A stretch of 56,894 nucleotides of DNA, taken from positions 1 to 56,894 of the forward strand of contig CACKTD010000006.1 of NCBI GenBank assembly GCA_902603055.1, in the 5' to 3' direction. The position numbers and the translations under genes were made by a program. How positions within the stretch are numbered: the first letter of the stretch is position 1; each line of letters starts with the position of its first letter. Under the pieces are notes generated by a model. That model was given only the letters and a program-made list of their open reading frames with translations, had not been told where the DNA came from and made no database searches. Source of the DNA: Coxiellaceae bacterium. GTDB taxonomy: Bacteria > Pseudomonadota > Gammaproteobacteria > Comchoanobacterales > Comchoanobacteraceae. Shown here in pieces: positions 1 to 10,068 of the stretch.

Positions 1-1271
1 ATATTTATCCCTTGTAAGATTCGGATTGCTTGATAAAGTTGGAAGTCAGAATAGGCTATGTCAGATACATCAACCTTTTCTTTTTCTTGCTTTTTACTCT
101 TGTTACCATTTTGTAAATGATCAACAAAACTTTTCTCTGAAATTAAATCATAAATGTTTGTCTGTTTGTCAGCAGGATTAATTTTCTCAATACTAACAAA
201 TACATCTGGATTCACGCCTTTTGCCTGGATGGATGTTCCATTTGGTGTATAATAGAGGGCAGTTGTAATCTTAATTAAAGATGAATTATCAACAGGTATT
301 ACGCTTTGAACAGAACCTTTACCAAATGTTTTTGTTCCAACTAGAATTGCTCTATGATGATCTCTAAGAGCGCCTGCTAATATTTCTGAGGCAGATGCAG
401 ATCCACCATTTGTCAGTACCACAATGGGCATATTATTAGTAACATCACCAGGAGTCGCATTAGCAGTAAAATTTGTGCCTTCTGCTCTTCCCTTTATTGA
501 TACGATTGCTTTGTTTTTGCCTAATTTGTCAGCATCAAGGAATAAATCAGAAATTTGTACTACTGAATCTAACAAACCACCCGGGTTATTTCTAACATCA
601 ATCACTAAGGCCTTAAGGTCTTTATTTTTTCGCTTAAGTTCATTAATATTTGTCACAACACTTTTATAGGTTGCTTGATTGAAAACGCTGATTCTTATAT
701 AGCCAATATTACCACCAATAACTTTAGATTTTACAACCTTAATATTAATTACCTCACGCGTTAAGACAACTTTTCTTGGTGCTTTACTGCCAGGTGTATA
801 AATAGTTAATTCAACTTTAGTATTTGGTTTTCCTCTTAACATGTTTAAGGCTTCATCGGTACTCATATTTTTAAGTACTTTTCCATTGATGCCAATGATC
901 ATGTCACCTGTTTTAATACCTGCACGTTGAGCTGGTGTATCATCAAAAGGTGTAATTACCTTTAATGCACCCTGCTCTGGTATTATTTCAATACCTAACC
1001 CACCATATTCACCGGTAGACTGTGTTTCAAATGCTTTTAATTGTTTTTCATCAATAAAGTCAGAATGTGGATCTAATCCCTGGACCATACCTTTAATTGC
1101 ATAATTGAATAGAGTTTTAAAGTCTGTATCTTTGATATAATAATATTTTATCTGAGCCATTACTTTAGCAAATCGTTCGATATCTTGCTGTGTAAGCTCG
1201 TCTTTAGTCTGTTGTGCAAATGATGTACTTATCATTATTAAAAACATAAAAAATACTGAACGAATAATCAT
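1..1271 (-). CDS. ctpA: C-terminal processing peptidase CtpA (S41 family), 3' end cut by window edge
   Basis: Periplasmic serine protease that trims C-termini of envelope proteins. Reading leftward from the ATG at 1271 gives 423 codons with no stop before the edge. Residues 1-19 form a signal peptide ending in an SFA cleavage site. A PDZ domain follows (about residues 85-160, containing GGLGIEI and AGIKTGDMI), then the S41 core with the catalytic serine in GGSASASEI (near residue 293) and the lysine in FGKGSVQ (near 318). The last visible residues resemble the usual CtpA end, so probably only a short tail is missing. The start lies 36 nt downstream of the RND pump stop on the same strand, so it may be the last gene of that operon. 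Confidence 0.92.
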   Translation of the reverse strand, partial: MIIRSVFFMFLIMISTSFAQQTKDELTQQDIERFAKVMAQIKYYYIKDTDFKTLFNYAIKGMVQGLDPHSDFIDEKQLKAFETQSTGEYGGLGIEIIPEQGALKVITPFDDTPAQRAGIKTGDMIIGINGKVLKNMSTDEALNMLRGKPNTKVELTIYTPGSKAPRKVVLTREVINIKVVKSKVIGGNIGYIRISVFNQATYKSVVTNINELKRKNKDLKALVIDVRNNPGGLLDSVVQISDLFLDADKLGKNKAIVSIKGRAEGTNFTANATPGDVTNNMPIVVLTNGGSASASEILAGALRDHHRAILVGTKTFGKGSVQSVIPVDNSSLIKITTALYYTPNGTSIQAKGVNPDVFVSIEKINPADKQTNIYDLISEKSFVDHLQNGNKSKKQEKEKVDVSDIAYSDFQLYQAIRILQGIN

Positions 1272-1307
1272 AACCTAATTCCTTTTAAGATACTCATTAA
1301 CTATAGT

Positions 1308-4300
1308 TTAATTTTCCTTTTTTGTTTGAAAATTAATAAAAAATTTACGCATGTTCATTAATATTGGTAAAACAAGTATTAATAATACATTTGCTAAGAT
1401 TAAACCAAACGTTATTGAAATAGCCATTGGTATTAAAAATTGTGCTGATCTTGAAGTTTCAAATAATAAGGGCGTCAAACCAACAATGGTTGTTAATGTT
1501 GTTAATACTATAGATCGAAAACGTTGGCAGGTAGCTTTTATGATCTTTTGAGAATGAGAAATTCTTGGAAATTGCTTTTGTATTTGTTTAAATCGATGTA
1601 ATAAGATAATTGAGTTATTTACAACAATTCCAGTTAGTCCAAACATTCCGAAAATTGACATTAATGTCATGTCATATCCTAATAAAATATGACCTAAAAT
1701 GGCACCAGTTAACCCAAAAGGAATAACAAGCATGAGTAGAAATGGCCATAAAAAAGAATCACTTGTCCATGATAAAATTGCATATATCAATAATAATCCA
1801 ATCACAGCACCAAATTTTATTTCTTCTAAAGCTTCTTTACCATATCTTGATTGTTCTTCTAAATTAAAACGTGCACCAGTATTACTTTCAATAGTTGGAA
1901 ATACATCTTTTTTCAATTCATTTATTATCATTCCTGAATTGTTAAATCGTCTATCTACTTCTGCTGAAACCAAAACAGTTAGAACTCCGTTATAACTATT
2001 ATAATTATCAAAACTTTTTCCAATATTAATGTCTGCAATAGTGTCCAAAGTCGTAATTTGTCCGTTTCTACCAATAATAGGTAATGATGCAATATCCTTT
2101 ATCTTGTTAATATCACTTTGATCAAGTGCTATTTTTACATTAACAACTGTTCCCATATAGCTAAAATCGTGGATAAACCGGCCACTGATAATATCTCGCA
2201 CCTGATTAGAAATCATACTATTTGAAAACCCATAAAGTTGTGCTTCTGGTTTAACCGTTAATATATACTCCTCCATACCATATGGGAAATCATCATTAAT
2301 ATTATTAACTCCCTTTATTTCAGATAATACATTTTGAAGTTGCAATGAGGCTTTTTTTAGATTTTCTGGATCTTTGCCTTGTATCATAATCTTTAAATCA
2401 CTTTCGGACGGTCCAGATCCTATTTTTGTATATTGAATACTTTTAATATGGTCATCGACTACTACTTTCTTTTTTATCACATCAAATAATTCATCATTTG
2501 ATATTTCTCGTTTGTCTGCATTAATTGTATCAAGAATTAAATAACCATATCTTGGATTATAATTTGAATCATTACTTGAGACAGAATCAATATATGGATC
2601 ATTCGATGATACCCCGACGATAATATTTTTTATTGGACTACCAATCTCACCATTTACTTTTTGGATGATATTTTCTAAATCAAATTGGTAATTAGAACGC
2701 TGTTTCTCACTGGTTCCTGGATTAAAAATAGTTTTGATCATGAGAATATTAGCTGGTGGTGATGGAAAAAATTCAAATTTTGGAAAACCCTGAGTTAAAG
2801 CAAATATGGTTGTAAATATGATCATAGACACACTTACTAAGCATAATGATGGATAATTAAATAGCTTTGTGAGTCCATTTTTCAATGATGTAAATTGAAT
2901 ATAACGAATTGATCTATCGAGTTGTGTGCGCATTTGATGAAGTTTATTTTTACGTTGCTTTAAAAAACTAACATATAAGTGATGGGGTAATATGAAAAAA
3001 CACTCTAATATAGAGGCAGCAATAATACAAATTACTATAAATGGAATATCAAACAGTATTTGACCAAATAACCCTTTAATCATTAACAATGGAATAAATG
3101 CACAAATAGTTGTTAACGATGAAGCGATTATTGGCTTAAACATAAAATTCACAGAACTAATCACCGCATCAAAAGGTTTCATTTTAGCCTGTAAATTTGT
3201 ATACGCCTGTTCTGCAACTACAATGGTATCGTCCACTACTATACCCAACGACATAATTAAAGCAAAAGTAGAAAGAAAATTTATCGATCCACCCAATGTA
3301 TACAACATAAATATTGCAGCTGAGATTGCAATAGGTATTGCACATGCTACCCAAAATGCTAATGTACGATAGAAAAAAAGATTTAGGAGAATGATGATAC
3401 CAATGAACCCAAAGACACCATTCTTAAATAGTATATTTATACGGTTATATATTTTTTTCCAATTTTCAGCAAAGCTCTCTACTTTTAATGTACTTGGATA
3501 ATCATTTTTAACGTCATTTATAAATTGATCAACACTAGTTGCTTGATTAAGAATATGGCCACCATTTTGGTTTAACCTTGAAATATTAATTGTAACCGCT
3601 GGTTTTCCATTAAAATAAACTTTTTCAAATAGTTTTTCATCCTGCCAGGAAACGTTACTAATTTGTTTTAAGGGAACAACAATTTTTTTATCTGGATTAC
3701 CGATTTTTAAAAGTTCAAATTGTTTAATTGTAGAAAGTTTACCAGATGACTTAATATTGACATTAGTAGAATTGGTCTCAAACTCACCAATTGAAATATC
3801 ATTAGATTGACTATATATCATTTCAGCAATATCAGATAATGTAATTCCCATACTAGTATATTGTTCTCGTGAAAGTTCAATCATTAATTTTTGATCAGGT
3901 AATCCATGCAATTCAACATAATCTATATCTTTATTAAGGAGCTCTGTCTCAAATTCTTTGGCATAATACCTCATTTCATCTAGAATTTCGGGTCCATATA
4001 AAACAACACCTAGTAAATCTTCAGTTTGAGTTGGCTTTACATATTGGATTTTATCTATTGTTTTAGGTAATTTAATGATATTTAACCTGTTTTTTAAATC
4101 TTCTAACTGTTCATCAAGGTTAGATCCTGTTGTATATTCAATGACAAAATTTGCGTAATTATCGGATGCCCTTGCCATGATCTTAACAAGATTAGGTGTA
4201 TTTCTAAGCTCATTTTGAACAGGTTTAATTATTGAGTCATACACTTCCCTAGATGTTGCACCTTGCCATTCGATGTTAATTGTTAAAATATCTGGATTAA

Positions 4301-4415
4301 ATGGCGGGATATACTGAACATTAATCATAAAAGCAGCATATATCCCAAAAAAAATAGACAGGATGGTTAATAAGTTGCTGATTATTCGATTTTTCGTGAA
4401 ATATTCAAATATCAT
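1308..4415 (-). CDS. RND-family efflux permease (AcrB/HAE1-like)
   Basis: Inner-membrane proton-driven drug or metabolite exporter of about 1035 residues, the usual RND length. It has two homologous halves, each with one TM helix, a large periplasmic loop and a TM bundle. The TM4 proton-relay aspartates are present in GIVVDDTIVVAEQ (near residues 395-396). The matching TM10 segment reads GIVVNNSIILL, without the lysine of AcrB; that variant is common in other RND branches. I chose the ATG at 4415, directly after the adaptor stop, because the protein then begins at the usual cytoplasmic MIFEYFTKNRII. A TTG at 4436 would add seven residues and overlap the adaptor. No outer-membrane channel gene is visible. 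The substrate is unknown. Confidence 0.9.
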   Translation of the reverse strand: MIFEYFTKNRIISNLLTILSIFFGIYAAFMINVQYIPPFNPDILTINIEWQGATSREVYDSIIKPVQNELRNTPNLVKIMARASDNYANFVIEYTTGSNLDEQLEDLKNRLNIIKLPKTIDKIQYVKPTQTEDLLGVVLYGPEILDEMRYYAKEFETELLNKDIDYVELHGLPDQKLMIELSREQYTSMGITLSDIAEMIYSQSNDISIGEFETNSTNVNIKSSGKLSTIKQFELLKIGNPDKKIVVPLKQISNVSWQDEKLFEKVYFNGKPAVTINISRLNQNGGHILNQATSVDQFINDVKNDYPSTLKVESFAENWKKIYNRINILFKNGVFGFIGIIILLNLFFYRTLAFWVACAIPIAISAAIFMLYTLGGSINFLSTFALIMSLGIVVDDTIVVAEQAYTNLQAKMKPFDAVISSVNFMFKPIIASSLTTICAFIPLLMIKGLFGQILFDIPFIVICIIAASILECFFILPHHLYVSFLKQRKNKLHQMRTQLDRSIRYIQFTSLKNGLTKLFNYPSLCLVSVSMIIFTTIFALTQGFPKFEFFPSPPANILMIKTIFNPGTSEKQRSNYQFDLENIIQKVNGEIGSPIKNIIVGVSSNDPYIDSVSSNDSNYNPRYGYLILDTINADKREISNDELFDVIKKKVVVDDHIKSIQYTKIGSGPSESDLKIMIQGKDPENLKKASLQLQNVLSEIKGVNNINDDFPYGMEEYILTVKPEAQLYGFSNSMISNQVRDIISGRFIHDFSYMGTVVNVKIALDQSDINKIKDIASLPIIGRNGQITTLDTIADINIGKSFDNYNSYNGVLTVLVSAEVDRRFNNSGMIINELKKDVFPTIESNTGARFNLEEQSRYGKEALEEIKFGAVIGLLLIYAILSWTSDSFLWPFLLMLVIPFGLTGAILGHILLGYDMTLMSIFGMFGLTGIVVNNSIILLHRFKQIQKQFPRISHSQKIIKATCQRFRSIVLTTLTTIVGLTPLLFETSRSAQFLIPMAISITFGLILANVLLILVLPILMNMRKFFINFQTKKEN

Positions 4416-4416
4416 T

Positions 4417-5646
4417 TTAATTTCCAATTGGTGCAATGATCATGCCATTTACAGCATCAGGAAATTTTGAAGTTAATATTTTTTTATAAGGAGGTTCTTT
4501 ATCAAATTTAATTATAACAGTATCTTCTTTACCATATTGATAACCAATTTTTTTAATTTTGGTTAATACCAACTGATTATTTGAATCTACTAAATAAACA
4601 TAGTCGTTGTAGTAAATAGCATTTACAGTAACGCGATATGAATTATTGGTTGCAGGTAGCTGTAAACTAGTTACTATGGATTGATTTTCATAAAAGTACT
4701 TAGATTCATCATTTGGAACATTAAAAACAATGTTTCTTCCATAATTAGATTGTTCGGATGTTGGTGCAAAATGTGAAAAAGGAAGTCTAATTTTTCCTCC
4801 ATTAATATATACATACGCAACTGAAAACATTTCTGCGGATTTTTGGTTCATATATTGATAAGGAATAGTAGCATGGACCTCATATTGATTTATGGGAATA
4901 ATAATCATAATCTCATCTTGTTTAGATAGATCGTGATCATTTGAGTAATTGATTTTTTCAACATATCCATCTACGGGCGATTTAACTACAGATTCTTTTA
5001 GATCTTTTTCTAAATCATCTAATTCATGATGTAGCTTGTCATTTTCTAACTTAAGTTCATTCAGTTGATATTTTAAATTACTATTATTAATAAGCTCCCT
5101 TAAATATTGAATATTAGTCAATGATCTATTTTGTAAAGACTTTTCATAATTTTGTTTACTTATGATTCTTTTTTCAAAAAGCTTTTTATTACGTCTTAAT
5201 AAATTATCAGCATTACTTCGATTTTCTTCTCCATTTTTTAGCAGTTCAATTCTGAGGTCTAGCTCATATTTAACTTTCTGAATTTTCATTTCATTAATAT
5301 TGATACTCTTTTTTAAAATATTGATTGCTCTAACAAGGTCTTCTTTTCGATATTTCATTAAAGTTTGACCCTTTTTCACATATTCACCTTCATGAACAAA
5401 AATTTTCGCAATTTTAGTATTTAAATTAGTATTAACTTTATATTTATTAGCAACCTTTACATTACCGTAAAGAACTAAATTAGTGGTGTAGTTTCCTTTT
5501 TCAAGTGTGATTACTTTGGCCACTCTCGCATTAATATTTTTTTCCTTTTTTTGAATATTAGGTTTGAAGAAATAGATTATCCCACAAATTGCTACAGCTA
5601 CCGCAATAACAAAAACACTCCATTTAATTGATTTCTTTAATTCCAT
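4417..5646 (-). CDS. RND efflux periplasmic adaptor (membrane fusion protein)
   Basis: 409-residue HlyD/AcrA-type adaptor that would link the downstream RND pump to an outer-membrane channel. It has an N-terminal membrane anchor (about residues 9-27), a split lipoyl domain (first half around VHEGEYVKKGQTLMKY, second around VVKSPVDGYVEKI), a long lysine- and glutamate-rich coiled-coil hairpin between them (about 105-220), and a beta-barrel plus membrane-proximal domain. Its stop is followed after one base by the pump ATG, so the two are translated as a unit. There is no lipobox, so the anchor is a TM helix. Confidence 0.88.
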   Translation of the reverse strand: MELKKSIKWSVFVIAVAVAICGIIYFFKPNIQKKEKNINARVAKVITLEKGNYTTNLVLYGNVKVANKYKVNTNLNTKIAKIFVHEGEYVKKGQTLMKYRKEDLVRAINILKKSININEMKIQKVKYELDLRIELLKNGEENRSNADNLLRRNKKLFEKRIISKQNYEKSLQNRSLTNIQYLRELINNSNLKYQLNELKLENDKLHHELDDLEKDLKESVVKSPVDGYVEKINYSNDHDLSKQDEIMIIIPINQYEVHATIPYQYMNQKSAEMFSVAYVYINGGKIRLPFSHFAPTSEQSNYGRNIVFNVPNDESKYFYENQSIVTSLQLPATNNSYRVTVNAIYYNDYVYLVDSNNQLVLTKIKKIGYQYGKEDTVIIKFDKEPPYKKILTSKFPDAVNGMIIAPIGN

Positions 5647-5668
5647 TTATGCATCCAAACAAGTCAAA

Positions 5669-5706
5669 ATTATAGACTGTAATTGAAATTTATGCTTATT
5701 TGTCAA
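5669..5706 (-). promoter_or_regulatory. Candidate promoter elements for the efflux operon
   Basis: On the minus strand a perfect TTGACA (5701-5706) and a perfect TATAAT (5669-5674) lie upstream of the adaptor gene. They are 26 bp apart, too far to be one sigma-70 pair, so at most one of them probably pairs with a weaker partner. The rest of the 151-bp gap (5647-5797) is AT-rich with nothing else recognisable. Confidence 0.3.
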
Positions 5707-5797
5707 TAACTTTAATTAACATATTAATATGAAAAAGTTGTTATTTTAAAAGTAACGGTATGAAATGTACTAATTAATGAACTAAAATTATTAATTG

Positions 5798-7486
5798 TTA
5801 ATTATGAATTGCTCGTGCATCAACGATCTGTAATTGAATATTATGCATATTTCTAAATCGATTGATTTTAATATAATATACAGCTTCAATTTGTGTTGAA
5901 TGGATATAGTCCTCTGGGTCAATATTAAATAAGATTGCTGGTAATGATTTTGTACCATTGATATTTTGTAACGCAAGTTTTAGGTGCTTTTCTCCTAAAA
6001 TTTTGTATTCCAAAATATTAAAGCGTCCATAAAATAAAGGCTCTTCAAACGACTGACCCCATGGGCCACCAGATTCTATATTGATTGCTTGTTTAATAGT
6101 AATATCCTGATCTTCAAGTGACCCATCAGTTACGTAAACTTTTGTAAATATACTAGGATCATATATCGACATTTCTTCAATTAGTTTTTCTTTAAAGAGG
6201 CTTAAATTATCATGTTTCAGAGTAAGTCCTGCAGCCATGACATGTCCTCCATAGGAAATAATAAGACCAGAATTTTTTTCATCAATTTTAGTGAGTAATG
6301 CTTTTAAATTAACGCCGGGTATTGATCTAGCAGACCCCTTTAATTCATGACTATTAGCTTTCGCAAATATAAATGTTGGCTTAAAGACCTCCTCTTTGAT
6401 CTTAGATGCTAAAATTCCAATAACACCCTGATGCCAATCTTCTTGATATAAAACCATTACAGGTAAATCTAATGATAATTGATTCATCTGTGATTTAGCA
6501 TCAATAATCATCTGCTGATCTAAGCTTTTACGTGTTGAGTTAAGAGAATTTAATTGATGTGCAAATTGCATTGCTTGAGAGGTATTATGGCTCATTAAGC
6601 ATTGTATACCTATAGAGATATCATCTAATCGCCCAGCAGCGTTTAACTTAGGTGCAATATGAAAACCAATGTCATCCGTAGTTAAATGATTAATGGATTT
6701 TTTTGAGATCTCAATTAATGCTTGTATACCAGGTCGAGGTTTTGTTTTGATTAGTTTTATACCATTTGCAACTAAAATACGATTATTTTCATCCAATGGC
6801 ACTAAATCTGCAACCGTTCCTAATGCAACTAAATCTAGGAATTGAGCCATGTTTGGTGTCGACCAAGAGGGATCATTGATTTTAAAATAATGGCGTAGAG
6901 CTAATAAAACATAAAATGCGACGCCGACACCTGCTAATGCTTTTGATGGAAATGTATCATCTGGTTGATTAGGATTAACGATTGCTAGAGCATTTGGTAG
7001 TGTTTCGCCTGCGAGATGGTGGTCGGTAATAATGACATCTATACCTTGTTCATTAGCATAATCAACTCCCTCAAAACTTGATATTCCATTATCAACAGTG
7101 ATTATTAAATCAGGCTTTTTATCTTGGAATGACATAATGAGTGGTTTAGATAAACCATAACTGAATTCAAAACGATTTGGTACAATGTAACTATGATTAT
7201 TCGAACCAAATAATTTCAATGCCTCCATCATTAATGTTGTGCTTGTTGCTCCATCCGTGTCGTAGTCTCCAACAATCACTATATTTTGTGCTTGTTTAAT
7301 AGCATCAAAAATACGTTTTGCACAACTATCGATATTCTTTAAGGTTCTAAAGTGCTCTAACTTTTTAATCGGCAAAGTAGGATCATAATCCTTGTTCACA
7401 CCACGATTTCGATAGATATGGTCTAATAGTGAAACTTCTTTAGACCAAACCTCTCCTCTATCTTTAACTACCCAACTCATAGCCAA
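5798..7486 (-). CDS. recJ: Single-stranded-DNA 5'-3' exonuclease RecJ
   Basis: Metal-dependent exonuclease of RecF-pathway recombination, mismatch repair and stalled-fork processing. 562 residues, close to family length. DHH-family motifs are intact: the metal-binding DYDTDG (residues 74-79), a VDNG motif (131-134), DHH (155-157) and a DHHA1-type region with SYGGHVMAAGLTL. An OB-fold-like C-terminus follows. Transcribed alone on the minus strand, divergent from rpmE. The first codons read M-A-M-S-W, so the start could also be the third residue. Confidence 0.95.
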   Translation of the reverse strand: MAMSWVVKDRGEVWSKEVSLLDHIYRNRGVNKDYDPTLPIKKLEHFRTLKNIDSCAKRIFDAIKQAQNIVIVGDYDTDGATSTTLMMEALKLFGSNNHSYIVPNRFEFSYGLSKPLIMSFQDKKPDLIITVDNGISSFEGVDYANEQGIDVIITDHHLAGETLPNALAIVNPNQPDDTFPSKALAGVGVAFYVLLALRHYFKINDPSWSTPNMAQFLDLVALGTVADLVPLDENNRILVANGIKLIKTKPRPGIQALIEISKKSINHLTTDDIGFHIAPKLNAAGRLDDISIGIQCLMSHNTSQAMQFAHQLNSLNSTRKSLDQQMIIDAKSQMNQLSLDLPVMVLYQEDWHQGVIGILASKIKEEVFKPTFIFAKANSHELKGSARSIPGVNLKALLTKIDEKNSGLIISYGGHVMAAGLTLKHDNLSLFKEKLIEEMSIYDPSIFTKVYVTDGSLEDQDITIKQAINIESGGPWGQSFEEPLFYGRFNILEYKILGEKHLKLALQNINGTKSLPAILFNIDPEDYIHSTQIEAVYYIKINRFRNMHNIQLQIVDARAIHN

Positions 7487-7586
7487 ATAATAACTTTAAA
7501 TTTTCTGCCAATCAAGATAATGAATATTTATACTTGAATTATTTAATAATTTTAGTAATAATAGAGTCTTTATAAGTTAAATTGAA

Positions 7587-7805
7587 ATGAAACAAAATAT
7601 ACATCCTGTACTTAAATATACTAAAGTAATTTGCCGTGGCTGTTCTAACGAATTTGATGTCCTTGGACAACTAGACCGTTCACCCTACTTCATTGAAGTT
7701 TGTTCAAATTGTCATAGTGCTTATACAGGTAAAAGAAAGATTCTTTCCGCTGGTGCAATCGATAAATTTAAGAAGCGATACAAAAACCTTAAAACTGACG
7801 ATTAA
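7587..7805 (+). CDS. rpmE: 50S ribosomal protein L31
   Basis: Small zinc-binding protein of the large ribosomal subunit, 72 residues. The family start (M-K-x-x-IHP) and the C-terminal YTGKRKI / KFKKRY region are clear. Four cysteines at 16, 19, 39 and 42 (CRGC and CSNC) would bind zinc, making this the zinc-containing form. The first pair is C-x2-C where E. coli L31 has C-x-C. Single gene, convergent with dusA with only 13 nt between stops. Confidence 0.93.
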   Translation: MKQNIHPVLKYTKVICRGCSNEFDVLGQLDRSPYFIEVCSNCHSAYTGKRKILSAGAIDKFKKRYKNLKTDD

Positions 7806-7818
7806 TCAATGATTTAAT

Positions 7819-8706
7819 TCACTGATAATTTTCTTGATGAAGGTTTGATCTCCATTGCTTAGCTCCTTTGCATCCCTTATATAATGAACTGAGATGATTA
7901 AGTTTAAACTTTTTAGATCGAATTAAATCTGTTAATTCTTCTCGGGAACATGCTGTTAATAAATTAAAATGTGAATCTATTAAGTGTAATTGGTAGATAT
8001 TTTCATAACACAATCTTCCAATCATAACTCCATTAACATGTTTTAAATGATTAGTAATATCATTAATCGTTTTTATACCGCCATTAATAATACAGTTAAT
8101 ATCTTTATATTTCGATTTTAATTGGTAAACACGATCATAATTTAATGGTGGTATTTCTCGATTTTGTTTAGGGTTAAGGCCTTTTAATTTTGCAATCCTA
8201 GCATGTATGATAAAGTTTTTCATTCCAGAACTTTTACAAACATTAATGAATTTATCTAAAAAGCATTCAGTATCGAAATTATCAACACCAATACGACATT
8301 TTACACTGATTGAATCGATAGGGATGAATTCAGAAATTGCTTGAATACAATCTTTAACAATATTTGGATTAAGCATTAAACAAGCCCCAAACGACCCACT
8401 GGTAACCCTTGGGCTTGGACAGCCTACGTTTATGTTTATTTTACTAAAACCAATCTGACTAAGAATGCTAGCCGCTTTTTTAAATCCCTCAGGCTGATTA
8501 CCTCCGAGTTGTATTATGGCATTACTTGAGTAAGTGTTTTCTAATAGCTTCGGATTATTAATAATTGCGTTGGTATGATACATCTGACTATAAAAATCAA
8601 ATGATGGAGCAACCACTGACATGATTTTTTCCATGTCAGGGTTTGAATACCCCATCATAGGTGCAAGTGCTAATATCCCTCGTGTATCTTTACTACTATT
8701 TAGCAT
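7819..8706 (-). CDS. dusA: tRNA-dihydrouridine synthase A
   Basis: FMN- and NADPH-dependent enzyme reducing uridine 20/20a in the tRNA D-loop. Motifs are DusA-type: LALAPMM at the N-terminus, NVGCPSPRV, the catalytic cysteine in GSFGACLML, the DusA signature [21 protein letters not shown] (split here), INGGIKT and [10 protein letters not shown] chose the ATG at 8706, which puts the first motif about 13 residues in and overlaps the icd end by 11 nt. An upstream ATG at 8763 would add 19 residues lying entirely within icd. No Shine-Dalgarno is obvious, so translation may be coupled to icd. Confidence 0.9.
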   Translation of the reverse strand: MLNSSKDTRGILALAPMMGYSNPDMEKIMSVVAPSFDFYSQMYHTNAIINNPKLLENTYSSNAIIQLGGNQPEGFKKAASILSQIGFSKININVGCPSPRVTSGSFGACLMLNPNIVKDCIQAISEFIPIDSISVKCRIGVDNFDTECFLDKFINVCKSSGMKNFIIHARIAKLKGLNPKQNREIPPLNYDRVYQLKSKYKDINCIINGGIKTINDITNHLKHVNGVMIGRLCYENIYQLHLIDSHFNLLTACSREELTDLIRSKKFKLNHLSSLYKGCKGAKQWRSNLHQENYQ

Positions 8707-9952
8707 TAATAAATTTGATGATTGAATCACCAAATGCAGAACATGATAGTAATGTGGCATCATCCATCATACGCGCAAAATCATATGTCACTTGTTTATT
8801 AGATACTGATGTCTCTAATCCATAAATTACAAGATCTGCAGCATCGTCCCAACCTAAATGTCGTAACATCATCTCAGCAGATAGGATTAAAGAGGATGGA
8901 TTTACTTTATCTTGTCCAGCATATGAAGGTGCTGTACCATGTGTAGCTTCAAAAACAGCAACTTCATCGTTTAAATTGGCTCCTGGAGCGATACCTATAC
9001 CACCGACCTGTGCTGCTAAAGCATCAGATATATAGTCACCATTAAGATTCATTGTTGCAATTACATCATAGTCTTTGGGTCTTAATAAAATTTGTTGTAA
9101 AAAAGCATCTGCAATACAGTCATTGATAATTATTTCACGATCACCGGTTTTGATTACATGCCATGGGCCACCATCCAAGGGTTTAGCACCAAATTCATTT
9201 TTTGCAATCTCATATCCCCAATCACGAAACCCACCTTCCGTAAATTTCATGATATTTCCTTTATGAACTAAAGTAACTCGATCTTTTTGGTGATCAATGG
9301 CATATTGAATTGCTTTTCGAACAAGTCGAGCTGTGCCTTCTTTTGAAATTACTTTGACACCTACTCCCGCTGTTTTTGGAAAACGTATTGTTTTCACATT
9401 AAGATCGGTTTCAAGAAAGTTGATTAGCTTTTTCGCATCATCACTTTGTGATTGAAATTCTATTCCTGCATAAATATCCTCAGAGTTTTCTCTAAAGATT
9501 ATCATATCTGTATTTTGTGGTTCTCTGAGAGGAGATGGTACACCTTTAAAATATTGCACTGGTCGTAAACATAAATATAAATCAAGTGTTTGACGAATTT
9601 TAACGTTAATAGAGCGCATTCCTCCACCCACTGGAGTTGTTAAAGGACCTTTGATGGATACTTTATAATCATTTATAGTTTGACATGTTTCTTCAGGCAA
9701 CCATCCATTTTCACCATATAATTCTGCTCCCTTTTCACCAGCATATACCTCAAACCATTCAATTTTCTTTTGATCGCCGTAAGCTTTATTTACGGCAGCA
9801 TCAATCACTTTAATCATAACAGGAGTTATATCGATACCAATTCCATCACCTGTAATATAGGGGATTTGTGGGTTATTAGGGACATTCAGTGTGTTATTTT
9901 CTTTATTATAAGTTATTTTCTCACCAGCATTTGGGTATTGTATATGAGTCAT
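8696..9952 (-). CDS. icd: NADP-dependent isocitrate dehydrogenase
   Basis: TCA-cycle enzyme oxidatively decarboxylating isocitrate to 2-oxoglutarate in the cytoplasm. 418 residues, essentially the E. coli length. The substrate loop [13 protein letters not shown] carries the serine that is phosphorylated by AceK in E. coli. [27 protein letters not shown] and ATHGTAP are all present. The start is preceded by a GAGAGA ribosome site. It is divergent from mnmA, a gammaproteobacterial arrangement, and a 16-bp palindrome lies upstream. Confidence 0.97.
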   Translation of the reverse strand: MTHIQYPNAGEKITYNKENNTLNVPNNPQIPYITGDGIGIDITPVMIKVIDAAVNKAYGDQKKIEWFEVYAGEKGAELYGENGWLPEETCQTINDYKVSIKGPLTTPVGGGMRSINVKIRQTLDLYLCLRPVQYFKGVPSPLREPQNTDMIIFRENSEDIYAGIEFQSQSDDAKKLINFLETDLNVKTIRFPKTAGVGVKVISKEGTARLVRKAIQYAIDHQKDRVTLVHKGNIMKFTEGGFRDWGYEIAKNEFGAKPLDGGPWHVIKTGDREIIINDCIADAFLQQILLRPKDYDVIATMNLNGDYISDALAAQVGGIGIAPGANLNDEVAVFEATHGTAPSYAGQDKVNPSSLILSAEMMLRHLGWDDAADLVIYGLETSVSNKQVTYDFARMMDDATLLSCSAFGDSIIKFINAK

Positions 9953-10011
9953 AGTTTCTCTCTCTAGGCCTTATTAATTATTCTCTCTTATGTTAATAAT
10001 TTATTAAGCAT

Positions 10012-10027
10012 TTGTAAATATTTACAA
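10012..10027. promoter_or_regulatory. Perfect 16-bp palindrome between icd and mnmA
   Basis: TTGTAAATATTTACAA is its own reverse complement. It lies about 60 bp upstream of the icd start and 42 bp upstream of the mnmA start, in a divergent promoter region. This is where a dimeric repressor or activator would bind. I cannot match it to a specific regulator, and AT-rich DNA can give such palindromes by chance. Confidence 0.4.
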
Positions 10028-10068
10028 TTAGTAATATGATATACAATTAAAAGCAATTAACTAAAAAT

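Noticed and set aside
4415-4436. TTG start of the RND pump at 4436
   Set aside because: The ATG at 4415 gives the usual RND N-terminus right after the adaptor stop; the extra residues are not family-like.
5647-5797. A small gene or RNA in the largest intergenic gap
   Set aside because: No open frame with a ribosome site and no stable hairpin; only AT-rich promoter-like sequence.
9953-10068. Riboswitch or attenuator in the icd/mnmA gap
   Set aside because: Apart from the 16-bp palindrome no multi-helix fold or terminator is visible, and the leaders are too short.
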